This document shows positions 25,128 through 33,013 of a DNA stretch of 37,744 nt, piece by piece. Position 1 is the stretch's first letter. Each line of letters opens with the position of its first letter. Below the pieces are notes generated by a model. That model saw only the letters and a program-made list of their open reading frames with translations, was not told the origin of the DNA and did not search any database. The translations under genes and the position numbers were made by a program. Source of the stretch: Nitrospira sp. (GTDB lineage Bacteria; Nitrospirota; Nitrospiria; Nitrospirales; Nitrospiraceae); NCBI GenBank assembly GCA_019636945.1, contig JAHBWO010000027.1, positions 1 through 37,744 on the forward strand, given 5' to 3'.

Positions 25128-27137
25128 GTGAATACATCTGACACCATGAGTTCAAGTCAATTGACTGCGAACTCGGTGGCAACTCCCAGAGCCTCCCTCA
25201 TCCTCCTTACAGGAGCCAGCGGCTACATCGGTGGACGTCTCCTGCCTGCTTTGGAACAACAGGGCTACCGGTTGAGATGTCTAGCTAGACATCCGGATAT
25301 TCTCAAGCCGAAGGTTGGGGCCTCTACAGAAGTCATCGCCGGGGATGTTCTCGATCGAGCGAGTCTTGACATCGCATTGCACGGAGTCGACGTGGCCTAT
25401 TACATGGTCCACTCCATGAGGTCCACCGGGTCATTCGAGGATACGGACCGCATGGCAGCCAAAAATTTTAGCGAAGCAGCAAAAGCTTCGGGAGTCAAGG
25501 CCCTCATCTATGTCGGTGGCCTTGGGCGAGACGACGAGCAACTCTCAGCTCACTTGCGCAGTCGGCACGAAGTCGGCGATATCTTGAGGCAGTCAGGCTT
25601 GCCGGTTTGTGAGTTTCGCGCATCCGCTGTCATAGGATCCGGCAGTGCTTCGTTTGAGCTGATTCGCGGACTGGTCGAGCGTCTACCGGTGATGCTCACA
25701 CCAAAGTGGATCAAGGAAAAAGCGCAGCCAATCGCCATCGATGACCTCCTGGACTACCTGGTGGAAGCGCTTCGGATTCCAACCTCCCGATATCAGACCT
25801 ATGAAGTCGGCGGTGCCGACCAATTGTCCTACGCGGATATGATGCGTGCGTACGGTCGGCAACGTGGACTTAGTCCTCTCATCATCCCGGTTCCGGTCCT
25901 GACGCCTTGGCTTTCTGCGCTTTGGCTCGGACTGGTCACGCCGCTCTATGCCCGCATCGGGCGAGCAATCATCGAGAGCATCGTCCACGTCACGGTGGTG
26001 CGGGACCATGCGGCACGGACGACCTTTTCTGTACGGCCGATAGGAGTCGATGAGGCGATCCGCCGAGCCATCGCCCATGAAGAGAAGCATTTCTCAGCTA
26101 CGCGTTGGTCGGATGCCATTTCCTCTTCGGGGAGGCCACCATCGTGGGGAGGTGTTCGGTTTGGCACACGGATTGTCGATTCGCGGACCATGACTGTTCA
26201 AGCACCTGCACCAGTGGTTTTCAGGTGTATTGAAAGGCTTGGTGGGGACCATGGTTGGTACGCCTGGAACTGGCTATGGCGTCTACGTGGCTTCATCGAC
26301 CTGCTTCAAGGCGGGGTTGGAATGAGGCGGGGGCGGCCTTTGTCCGCGAATCTCCGTGTCGGCGACACGGTGGACTCCTTCCGCGTTGAAGCCATTGAGC
26401 CCAGTCGTCGCTTACGGCTCAAGTCCGAGATGAACTTGCCCGGACGGGCTTGGCTGGAGTTTGAGGTGACAGAGATCAGCTCTGTCACACAAACCCGACA
26501 GACGGCGATCTTTGATCCCGTGGGACTGAAAGGGCAACTTTACTGGTACTCCCTCTACGTCCCGCATGAGTTTGTATTCAACGGGATGCTACGCGGAATT
26601 ACACAAGCCTCCTTGCATGAAGTCGGTATTCTCGATCACCGCCACCTTCAGTCTAGGATCGGACGTTCGCAGGGATGTCCAAGTGATACTCCGTCAGCGA
26701 ATGATGCCGGATCATCCGGAACTCTGAACCGAATTTCCATCAACCCTATATGCAAGAAGACTTCTATAGTAACCACCAAGCTGATGCTCCTTCTAGGAAT
26801 CCCGCTCATGGCACTGCTGGCAGCATCGTCTCTACAGGCGGGTCCTATCGACGTCCCAGGTCACCCTCAACAAAAAGCGGTTCAACTGGTTCACGAAGCG
26901 GAATACGAGGTGGACCATGCGTGGGAGGTGTATCACAGGGCGGCCCTAGAGGAGACGGTAGCATCGCCGAAACTGCAGAGCAAGATCGAAGAGCATCTGC
27001 ACGAAGCCAGAACCCTCGTGACCCAGGCGCAAGAGGCAGCCGATCGGGGGGACGAGTGCCAGGTGGAGGAACTATGCCAGCAAGTGAGACTCCATACTAC
27101 CCAAGCCATCGAGGGTAGCAAGGAGCAGAAGAAATGA
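25128..27137 (+). CDS. SDR-DUF2867 protein fused in frame to an SmbP-like protein
   Basis: A 669-residue product of two normally separate genes. Residues 1-340 are an extended NAD(P)-binding SDR (TGASGYIGG at 28-36, AYYMVHSM, RASAVIGSGSASFELIR). Residues 345-500 are DUF2867, a START-like domain (GWYAWNWLWRLRGFIDLL, AIFDPVGLKGQLYWY). After an unstructured linker comes residue 553, an internal methionine (ATG at 26784) opening a typical signal peptide and SmbP-like domain parallel to 20008-20382 (VDHAWEVYHRAAL, EEHLHEARTL). An internal signal sequence in a cytosolic enzyme is odd, so the SmbP part may start independently at 26784, although no strong Shine-Dalgarno is seen. The start is GTG 25128. 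SDR-DUF2867 genes commonly accompany CarH/LitR regulators and photolyase. Confidence 0.8.
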   Translation: MNTSDTMSSSQLTANSVATPRASLILLTGASGYIGGRLLPALEQQGYRLRCLARHPDILKPKVGASTEVIAGDVLDRASLDIALHGVDVAYYMVHSMRSTGSFEDTDRMAAKNFSEAAKASGVKALIYVGGLGRDDEQLSAHLRSRHEVGDILRQSGLPVCEFRASAVIGSGSASFELIRGLVERLPVMLTPKWIKEKAQPIAIDDLLDYLVEALRIPTSRYQTYEVGGADQLSYADMMRAYGRQRGLSPLIIPVPVLTPWLSALWLGLVTPLYARIGRAIIESIVHVTVVRDHAARTTFSVRPIGVDEAIRRAIAHEEKHFSATRWSDAISSSGRPPSWGGVRFGTRIVDSRTMTVQAPAPVVFRCIERLGGDHGWYAWNWLWRLRGFIDLLQGGVGMRRGRPLSANLRVGDTVDSFRVEAIEPSRRLRLKSEMNLPGRAWLEFEVTEISSVTQTRQTAIFDPVGLKGQLYWYSLYVPHEFVFNGMLRGITQASLHEVGILDHRHLQSRIGRSQGCPSDTPSANDAGSSGTLNRISINPICKKTSIVTTKLMLLLGIPLMALLAASSLQAGPIDVPGHPQQKAVQLVHEAEYEVDHAWEVYHRAALEETVASPKLQSKIEEHLHEARTLVTQAQEAADRGDECQVEELCQQVRLHTTQAIEGSKEQKK

Positions 27138-27970
27138 TCACTGGTCTGTGGCGCAGATCAATTCAGTTCAAGAGAATGGCGATCGTGGTTGTCACGGCCT
27201 TTGCGTTCATGCAGTCGCTCACTGTGGAAGCGTTGTCGGGGACGAAAGAGCTTGACTCGGTTTCGATGGTCACGATCCCAGCCGGAGAATTTCTGATGGG
27301 TAATCCAGAAGGAAAAGGCCGGGATGATGAGAGGCCGCAGCGCTCTGTCCACCTTGATGCGTTTGCAATCGATCAAGTCGAAGTGACGAATGAGCGGTAT
27401 ATGGCCTTTGTGAAAGCAATTGGTCATCGTATACCACCCAATCCCTACGGTACCGGACCTCTCCAATCCATTAAGGGCATTGAGCAACTACCGGTGGTCC
27501 AGACGACTTGGTACGACGCCAAGGCCTATTGTAGTTGGGCGAAGAAGCGGTTACCCACGGAAGCAGAATGGGAAAAGGCTGCGCGTGGCACGGACGGCCG
27601 CCTCTATCCATGGGGGAATGAACCGCCGACTGCGGAGCGAGCGAACTTTGATCGAGAATGGGAGGATGAGCAGACCCTGCACCCTGTCGGATCGCTTCCC
27701 CTCGGAGATTCACCCTACGGTGTGAAGGATATGGCCGGGAATGTCAGGGAGTGGGTCTCTGATTGGTACGACGCGGAATACTATCCACACGCGCCTGATC
27801 GGAATCCCCAAGGTCCTGACAGGAAGGGAGTAGTCCGATCGATTCGTGGCGGATCCTGGCATAGTCCGGCATCTGATATCACCGCATCGGCGCGTGGTCG
27901 TGGAGGATTCGCCCTCCAGACCCATGGCACCGGATTTCGTTGCGCTCGCGGTCTCGAGGATGCACCTTAG
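27134..27970 (+). CDS. Exported SUMF1/FGE-domain protein C'
   Basis: A 278-residue close paralogue of protein C, with signal peptide (to about residue 38) and SUMF1 domain: MVTIPAGEFLMGN, AIDQVEVTNERYM, VVQTTWYDAKAYC, RLPTEAEWEKAA, MAGNVREWVSDWY, IRGGSW, GFRCARG. The cysteine stretch reads TASARGRGGFALQTHG, without FGE cysteines. It overlaps the stop of the SmbP-like segment by ATGA exactly as C overlaps SmbP-like 1, evidence that SmbP-like plus C was duplicated as a unit. Confidence 0.88.
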   Translation: MITGLWRRSIQFKRMAIVVVTAFAFMQSLTVEALSGTKELDSVSMVTIPAGEFLMGNPEGKGRDDERPQRSVHLDAFAIDQVEVTNERYMAFVKAIGHRIPPNPYGTGPLQSIKGIEQLPVVQTTWYDAKAYCSWAKKRLPTEAEWEKAARGTDGRLYPWGNEPPTAERANFDREWEDEQTLHPVGSLPLGDSPYGVKDMAGNVREWVSDWYDAEYYPHAPDRNPQGPDRKGVVRSIRGGSWHSPASDITASARGRGGFALQTHGTGFRCARGLEDAP

Positions 27971-28050
27971 GCTATTGCCAACGTTCATGGAGGTTTCAGG
28001 AGGAGGGATCTGAGCAATGCATTGGTTTAGGAGGCCGGTTCCTGTTCGTT

Positions 28051-28132
28051 CAGGTGACGCCGAACTCCGCACGGCGTCGCCCGCTGGGGCAGACAGGTCC
28101 CCTCGTGATTGAGGGGCCTGTCTCCTTGGCGA
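28051..28132 (+). ncRNA. Unidentified hairpin RNA element, copy 2
   Basis: Second copy of the element at 21298-21378. Stem 1 is GACGCCG/CGGCGTC (28056-28062 with 28072-28078), loop AACTCCGCA as in copy 1. Stem 2 is GACAGG-(T)-CCCCTC/GAGGGG-CCTGTC (28092-28104 with 28111-28122). The upper part of stem 2 differs completely in sequence from copy 1 yet still pairs. It lies between SUMF1 gene C' and the second small membrane ORF. Confidence 0.5.
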
Positions 28133-28187
28133 ACGGGAAACTTTGTCGCGGACAGTTTCCATTGTCGACAGTTGAAAGGAGAGCATC

Positions 28188-28316
28188 ATGGATATGAGCA
28201 TCGTCTTTTTGTTTGCAATGGGATTCCTAACCTGTGCACTGGTGGCCGGGCTTTTTCAGACTGTGAGCGTGGCTCTGACGCGCCGGGGTGAAGGCAGACC
28301 GTCTGCTCGGAAGTAA
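28188..28316 (+). CDS. Small single-span membrane peptide 2
   Basis: A 42-residue ORF, MDMSIVFLFAMGFLTCALVAG at the start (one hydrophobic helix, about residues 4-28), then a basic tail (TRRGEGRPSARK). AAGGAG lies seven bases before the ATG. Its position after RNA element copy 2 mirrors the 37-residue ORF at 21442. Sequence identity between the two is low, but length, topology and basic tail agree. Function unknown. Confidence 0.55.
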   Translation: MDMSIVFLFAMGFLTCALVAGLFQTVSVALTRRGEGRPSARK

Positions 28317-28356
28317 GGAATGGCCGATTGTCTCGTCGTCTGTATTGGGGATTTCC

Positions 28357-28644
28357 ATGGCGATGACCGGGAAACCAGACAAGGAATCGGTCCTCCCTGA
28401 TCGGAAAAAGCGCGACGCGTGTGCGCGATGTGGAGGACTGATGGTCATGGCGCACGGTGTCGATTTGCAGGGCCACGCAGGTGAGGTTATCTTCAGGGGG
28501 TTCCGGTGCACCAATTGCGGGGAATTTATCGATCAGATGGTGTTGGCGAATCGGCTGAAACCTGCGCCTCAGCCACTTGAAGGGCCGAAACAACGGAAGT
28601 TTGCACGACGGGTGAGTCACAATAAGCTGGCTACAGAGAAATAA
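28357..28644 (+). CDS. Small zinc-ribbon protein ZnR2
   Basis: A 95-residue paralogue of the protein at 17556. Cysteine pairs are C22xxC25 and C51xxC54 (CARCGG, CTNCGE), with the same spacing and a shared FIDQMVLANR/VIDAVILRNR helix after the second pair. The C-terminus is basic. The ATG at 28357 has GGGGA nearby; the frame is open upstream from 28288. In the first cassette its paralogue comes first, here it comes after the SUMF1 genes and leads into the photo-repair genes. Confidence 0.72.
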   Translation: MAMTGKPDKESVLPDRKKRDACARCGGLMVMAHGVDLQGHAGEVIFRGFRCTNCGEFIDQMVLANRLKPAPQPLEGPKQRKFARRVSHNKLATEK

Positions 28645-28725
28645 GATGACCAGGGATCAAATTAGGCACAGTCATGTCTGAGATATTGACGGTGTCGAGT
28701 GAGGGTATTGCCGAAGGATAAACCT

Positions 28726-29649
28726 ATGAAGATCGTCATTACTGGAGGCACGGGATTTATTGGTCGAGCGTTGTGCGCCTCCCTTATCCAAGGAGGCCAT
28801 AGGGTTGTTGTACTAACCAGGCAACTAGGTCAGATCCATCATCGACCTGATTTGCCGGTTCAAGCAGTCGAATGGAACGCGCGGGACTCCGGCCCCTGGG
28901 AACAGGTTCTGGAAGGAGCGGACGCGGTCATCAACCTCGCCGGTACACCGATCGCCGACGCACGCTGGACCGATGTGCGGAAGCAACTCATCATCGATAG
29001 TCGAATCCTCACCACCCGTTTACTGGTAAGAGCGCTTTCACGCTGGTCGTCCAAACCCGCAACGTTTATCAGCGCGTCCGGCATCGGGTATTACGGCGCC
29101 ACTGATGATCGCCGGTTGGATGAAGGCGCGGCGCGCGGCAATGGTTTCTTGGCCGATCTCTGCCTCGGGTGGGAGTCAGAGGCGCTGCGGGCTGCAGAGT
29201 TTGGGGCGCGGGTCGTCACGCTCCGCACTGGAATGGTGCTGGAACAAGACGGCGGGGCCTTGCCCAAGATGTTGTTACCATTTCGGTTCTTTGCCGGCGG
29301 TCCCATTATGCCGGGGAATCAGTGGGTCTCCTGGATCCACCGCCGTGATCATATTGGCCTGATCCAGTGGGCACTCAGCACACCGACGGTTTCTGGCCCG
29401 ATCAATGCTGTGGCTCCAGAACCCGTGACGATGAGGACGTTCTGTGAGGTTCTTGGGCGGGTGCTTCACCGACCGTCATGGCTTCCCGTTCCAAGATTTG
29501 CTTTGAATGCACTCCTTGGTGAGTTGGGTACATTGATGACCACCGGCCAGCGGGTGATTCCTGCCAAAGCCATGGCGGGAGGGTATCGTTTCCAATATCC
29601 AACGTTGGAGCAGGCATTGCGGGATGTGCTCATGAGATCAGCAGCATAA
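28726..29649 (+). CDS. TIGR01777-family epimerase-like protein
   Basis: A 307-residue atypical SDR (TIGR01777, SDR39U1 type). It starts MKIVITGGTGFIGRAL, the NAD(P) glycine motif, and has VINLAGTPIADARWT, ISASGIGYYG with the active-site tyrosine region, and a DUF1731-like C-terminal end. The substrate is unknown across the family. Homologues are frequent neighbours of CarH/LitR-type regulators and photolyase genes, which fits here. The ATG at 28726 follows AAGGA; an upstream ATG-like start at 28699 is less likely. Confidence 0.88.
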   Translation: MKIVITGGTGFIGRALCASLIQGGHRVVVLTRQLGQIHHRPDLPVQAVEWNARDSGPWEQVLEGADAVINLAGTPIADARWTDVRKQLIIDSRILTTRLLVRALSRWSSKPATFISASGIGYYGATDDRRLDEGAARGNGFLADLCLGWESEALRAAEFGARVVTLRTGMVLEQDGGALPKMLLPFRFFAGGPIMPGNQWVSWIHRRDHIGLIQWALSTPTVSGPINAVAPEPVTMRTFCEVLGRVLHRPSWLPVPRFALNALLGELGTLMTTGQRVIPAKAMAGGYRFQYPTLEQALRDVLMRSAA

Positions 29650-29667
29650 TAAATAGGAGGTACGCGT

Positions 29668-30117
29668 ATGCGAATCCCAAGCATTTGTATCACGTTAGGG
29701 TTGGTGATAGGCCTTCTCGTACCCGGTGCAGCCATGGCCGACCAACATACGAGCCAGGCTCATCATGGGTACAAAGACGATGCAAAACTTCCTCACGGTG
29801 TCATCGGCATTTCCCTCCAGGTGGGAGCTGAGCGGATCGGCGATCCAGCCATCCTGTATGTCGGCATGGTTCATCCTGAGGGACCAGCTCAGCAGGCGGG
29901 CCTCGGCCATGGGGATGAAGTCGTGAGTGTTGATGGAACCGCGGTGAAGGGAAAACGGTATGAGGAAGTCGTCGGGATGATTCGAGGAGAGCCAGGAACC
30001 TCGGTGAAAGTCGGCGTGAAGGGAGAAAACGGTCTTCGTGAGCTGTCGATCACGCGTGTGGCCGGCGACAAGCTCCCAAAAGGACCGACCGGATCGCATG
30101 GCAGTCCAGCGCGATGA
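29668..30117 (+). CDS. Exported single-PDZ-domain protein
   Basis: A 149-residue protein: signal peptide (to about AAMAD, residue 25), a short His-containing linker (QHTSQAHHGYKDD), and one PDZ domain (residues 42-130) with GVIGISLQ, the GDEVVSVDGTAVKGK core and VVGMIRGEPGTSVKV. There is no protease domain, so it is probably a periplasmic adaptor. AGGAGG precedes the ATG. It lies between the TIGR01777 and photolyase genes, all with short gaps. Confidence 0.8.
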   Translation: MRIPSICITLGLVIGLLVPGAAMADQHTSQAHHGYKDDAKLPHGVIGISLQVGAERIGDPAILYVGMVHPEGPAQQAGLGHGDEVVSVDGTAVKGKRYEEVVGMIRGEPGTSVKVGVKGENGLRELSITRVAGDKLPKGPTGSHGSPAR

Positions 30118-30141
30118 CTATTGATGGAATAGGACAGGCTC

Positions 30142-31587
30142 ATGCGTGGAATTGTCTGGTTCAGAAGAGATCTTCGCCTCGCTGATCAACCGGCGTTGGC
30201 CGTGGCCTGTGAAGAATGCGACGAGGTCATTCCGCTGTTTGTCTTCGATGAGCCGTTGCTGCGGTCCCATGAGTTTGGATCAGCCTGTGTGAACTTCATG
30301 TTGGGATGCTTGGAGGAACTCCAGGCATCCCTCGGGGCGATCGGACTGCCTCTGCAGTGGCGGCGCGGGTCCCAAGTGGACGAGGTCTTTCGAGCGGCTC
30401 TTGAGTGGGAAGCCGATGTGGTGTATTGGAACCGAGATTGCGAGCCTCGTGCGCTCGCGCGAGATCTGGCGGTGCAGGAACGGTTGGCTCAGGAAGGCAT
30501 TGCTGCCAAGACCTTCAAAGACCATGTGGTGTTTGAGGCAGCGGAAGTGCACGGTGCCACCGGAGAACCGATGCAGCGCTATAGCGCCTATCGTGCTCGC
30601 TGGTGGGCCAAGTGGCATGCCGTCAAACCGACAGTCCATGCCGTCCCAGATGCCTCAACGACTAGAAGAAAAGCTGTCCGATTATCAGCTGTGCCGCTCC
30701 CGACAGCCAATGAACTGGGCTATGAGCACCTGGTCCCATGGATTGCACCGGGGGAGTGTTGTGCCCGAGAGCAATTACGTTGGTTCGTCGAAGGCCCTAT
30801 CCATCGGTATACCGATGATCGGAATCGTCCCGCAATCGACGGGAGTGCAAAGTTGTCCCCGCACTTTCGATTCGGGACACTTTCCCCAAAGGAAGCGGTG
30901 CAGATCGCTCTGAAAAGCCTGTCTGGCAATGGACAGGTCTCTCGGACGGATGTCCTGACATGGATCGATGAACTGATCTGGCGTGAGTTCTTTCACCAGG
31001 TCTTAGCGGCATTTCCGCATGTGGTCGACGGGCCGTTTCGCCGGACGGTCGTGCCACCGTCACGGGACCCTGGCCCGGAGCGGGACGTCTTGTTCCAGGC
31101 TTGGTGCGGCGGTCGGACGGGGTATCCGATTGTGGATGCCGGGATGCGGCAACTCAATCAGACAGGGTGGATGCACAACCGTGTCCGCATGATCGTGGCG
31201 TCCTTTCTGATCAAGGACCTTCGGATCGACTGGCAGAGCGGTGAGCAGTACTTTATGTGCCACCTGCTCGATGGGGATGTGGCGGCCAACAATGGGAATT
31301 GGCAGTGGTGTGCGTCGACCGGAACCGATAGCATGCCGGGCTATCGGATTTTCAACCCAGCGCTTCAGAGCAAGAAGTTCGATCCCGACGGGGTCTATAT
31401 CCGCCGCTATGTTCCTGAACTCGCCCATGTATCGGCGAAGAGAATTCATGAGCCGCAGCTCATGACCGCAGATGAGCAGATTCTGGCTGGATGTCGAATC
31501 GGGACAGACTACCCTGTTCCGGTGGTGGATCATCAACTTGCGCGTCAGGAATATCTCAACCTTGGGAAGAAAGAGGCAGCGAGATGA
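30142..31587 (+). CDS. phr: Deoxyribodipyrimidine photolyase (class I)
   Basis: Repairs cyclobutane pyrimidine dimers in DNA with blue light and FAD. The 481 residues have the N-terminal antenna-binding Rossmann domain (WFRRDLRLADQPAL) and the C-terminal FAD domain: LIWREFFHQVLA, TGYPIVDAGMRQL near residue 325, WMHNRVRMIVASFL, and NNGNWQWCASTGTD near 390, all diagnostic. It belongs to the photolyase/cryptochrome class I. The stop overlaps the DUF523 gene start (ATGA). Its presence in a run opened by a light-sensor regulator is the best functional anchor for the region. Confidence 0.95.
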   Translation: MRGIVWFRRDLRLADQPALAVACEECDEVIPLFVFDEPLLRSHEFGSACVNFMLGCLEELQASLGAIGLPLQWRRGSQVDEVFRAALEWEADVVYWNRDCEPRALARDLAVQERLAQEGIAAKTFKDHVVFEAAEVHGATGEPMQRYSAYRARWWAKWHAVKPTVHAVPDASTTRRKAVRLSAVPLPTANELGYEHLVPWIAPGECCAREQLRWFVEGPIHRYTDDRNRPAIDGSAKLSPHFRFGTLSPKEAVQIALKSLSGNGQVSRTDVLTWIDELIWREFFHQVLAAFPHVVDGPFRRTVVPPSRDPGPERDVLFQAWCGGRTGYPIVDAGMRQLNQTGWMHNRVRMIVASFLIKDLRIDWQSGEQYFMCHLLDGDVAANNGNWQWCASTGTDSMPGYRIFNPALQSKKFDPDGVYIRRYVPELAHVSAKRIHEPQLMTADEQILAGCRIGTDYPVPVVDHQLARQEYLNLGKKEAAR

Positions 31588-32537
31588 CGGCGTCCCCGAT
31601 TCGCCTTGGAATCAGTCGGTGTCTGCTCGGAGATGAGGTTCGCTTCGATGGCGGCCACAAGCAGGACCACTTCTTAACAGAGGTCTTGGGTCAGTATGTC
31701 GAGTGGGTACCGGTCTGTCCTGAAGTAGAGGCGGGATTGGGGACCCCGAGAGAAGCCATGCGGCTGGTGGGCAATCCACGGCATCCCCGACTGCTGACGA
31801 TCACGAGTAAGCACGATCACACTCCAGCCATGGAGGCTATGATTGAGGAGCGCCTCGACTCCCTTGGCAAATTGAACCTCTCAGGGTTTGTCTTCAAGAA
31901 AGGCTCTCCCAGTTGCGGACTTGAGCGAGTACGCGTGTATACGGTCCAAGGGATGCCAAGCCATAGTGGATCCGGCATGTTTGCCCATGCGTTTCGAGAT
32001 ACATTTCCCCTTATTCCTGTCGAAGAGGAGGGCCGACTCAGCGACCCGTCACTTCGTGAGAACTTCATTGAGCGGGTGTTTTGCTATCGTCGGCTGCAAG
32101 ACCTGTTGCACAATGGGTTCAACAGACAGGAGCTGATTCGCTTTCACACGATCCACAAGTATTTGCTGTTATCCCATAGCCCACAACACTACAACACGAT
32201 GGGACAGTTGGTCGCTCAGGCAGAACGGTATCGCCCGAAGGATCTGACGGTGAAGTACGCCGAGATTTTTATGAAGACGTTGTCGGTGCGAACGACAGTG
32301 AGCAAACACGTCAATGTTTTGCAACATGTCCTGGGTCATTTCAAGAAGCGATTGGACTCGCGTGAAAAGACCGAGCTGTTGGGCGTAGTCAGTGACTATC
32401 ATCATGGGCTGACGCCCTTGATTGTTCCGTTAACCTTGATCAAGCACTATGTCCATATATTCGACATGAGCTACATCCGTGACCAGGTGTATCTCAATCC
32501 ACACCCCAAGGAACTGATGTTGCGGAATCATGTGTAG
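31584..32537 (+). CDS. DUF523-DUF1722 (YbgA-like) protein
   Basis: A 317-residue two-domain protein. Residues 5-150 are DUF523 with conserved cysteines (SRCLLGDEVRFDGGHK, VCPEVEAGLGTPRE, KKGSPSCGLERV) that could hold a metal or iron-sulfur site. Residues 185-310 are DUF1722/YbgA (HTIHKYLLLSHSP). In many bacteria, including E. coli where ybgA adjoins phr, this family is linked to photolyase; its biochemical role is not settled. The ATG overlaps the photolyase stop. Confidence 0.9.
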   Translation: MTASPIRLGISRCLLGDEVRFDGGHKQDHFLTEVLGQYVEWVPVCPEVEAGLGTPREAMRLVGNPRHPRLLTITSKHDHTPAMEAMIEERLDSLGKLNLSGFVFKKGSPSCGLERVRVYTVQGMPSHSGSGMFAHAFRDTFPLIPVEEEGRLSDPSLRENFIERVFCYRRLQDLLHNGFNRQELIRFHTIHKYLLLSHSPQHYNTMGQLVAQAERYRPKDLTVKYAEIFMKTLSVRTTVSKHVNVLQHVLGHFKKRLDSREKTELLGVVSDYHHGLTPLIVPLTLIKHYVHIFDMSYIRDQVYLNPHPKELMLRNHV

Positions 32538-32549
32538 AAAGGGACTCCC

Positions 32550-32918
32550 ATGCCGCATGTTGTCATCGAAGCAGCCGGAGATCTTCAGGCGTTGTATCAG
32601 AATTTCACCCCGATTCTTCAGCGGACGGGAGGTGAGATACTCAAGATTCAAGAGTTCTACCTGTCCAGAAGCGGCAAAGAGGCGTTATTGGAGGCGGTCG
32701 CAATCGATCAAGGGACCGCAAGCAATTTCTTTGTCCAGCTGAAGTTGCACGAGAACGCCATCACGGTTCGATTGCTGCCCGCCACGGATCCTGAGAAGAC
32801 CCCGGCAGTCAAGAAAGTGATGGCTCTTGTGGCGAGGTTTATCCGAACGGTGTACCCCGAGAGTCGCTATGGGAAGACCAATCTCCAGGAATACTTGGCC
32901 TCAATAGATTCCGTGTGA
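32550..32918 (+). CDS. Hypothetical protein, 122 residues
   Basis: I do not recognise the family. It is a small soluble mixed alpha/beta protein with no signal peptide, cysteines or membrane segment, starting MPHVVIEAAGDLQALYQNF. It begins 12 bases after the DUF523 gene and is probably the last gene of the photolyase operon, as a terminator-like hairpin follows. Confidence 0.65.
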   Translation: MPHVVIEAAGDLQALYQNFTPILQRTGGEILKIQEFYLSRSGKEALLEAVAIDQGTASNFFVQLKLHENAITVRLLPATDPEKTPAVKKVMALVARFIRTVYPESRYGKTNLQEYLASIDSV

Positions 32919-32940
32919 GCGTGGTACGCACCTCCGCGTT

Positions 32941-32967
32941 GGGTTGGGGGAACCCTTGTTCCTTTTT
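32941..32967 (+). terminator. Possible rho-independent terminator
   Basis: GGGTT (32941-32945), a GGGGG loop and AACCC (32951-32955), followed by the T-rich TTGTTCCTTTTT. The stem is only five base pairs, so it is a weak candidate; its place after the 32550 gene and before a gene with its own ribosome site makes it sensible. Confidence 0.35.
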
Positions 32968-33013
32968 CTGATGGGGGTGAGATCTCACGCACCTACGAGG
33001 CAGAGGAGAATGT

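Noticed and set aside
21298..28132. Shared block after C and C' read as a conserved peptide (SGDAELRTA)
   Set aside because: One frame encodes a similar short peptide in both copies, but most differences change amino acids while preserving base pairing, and the two frames end differently. RNA structure explains it better, though a leader peptide is not excluded.
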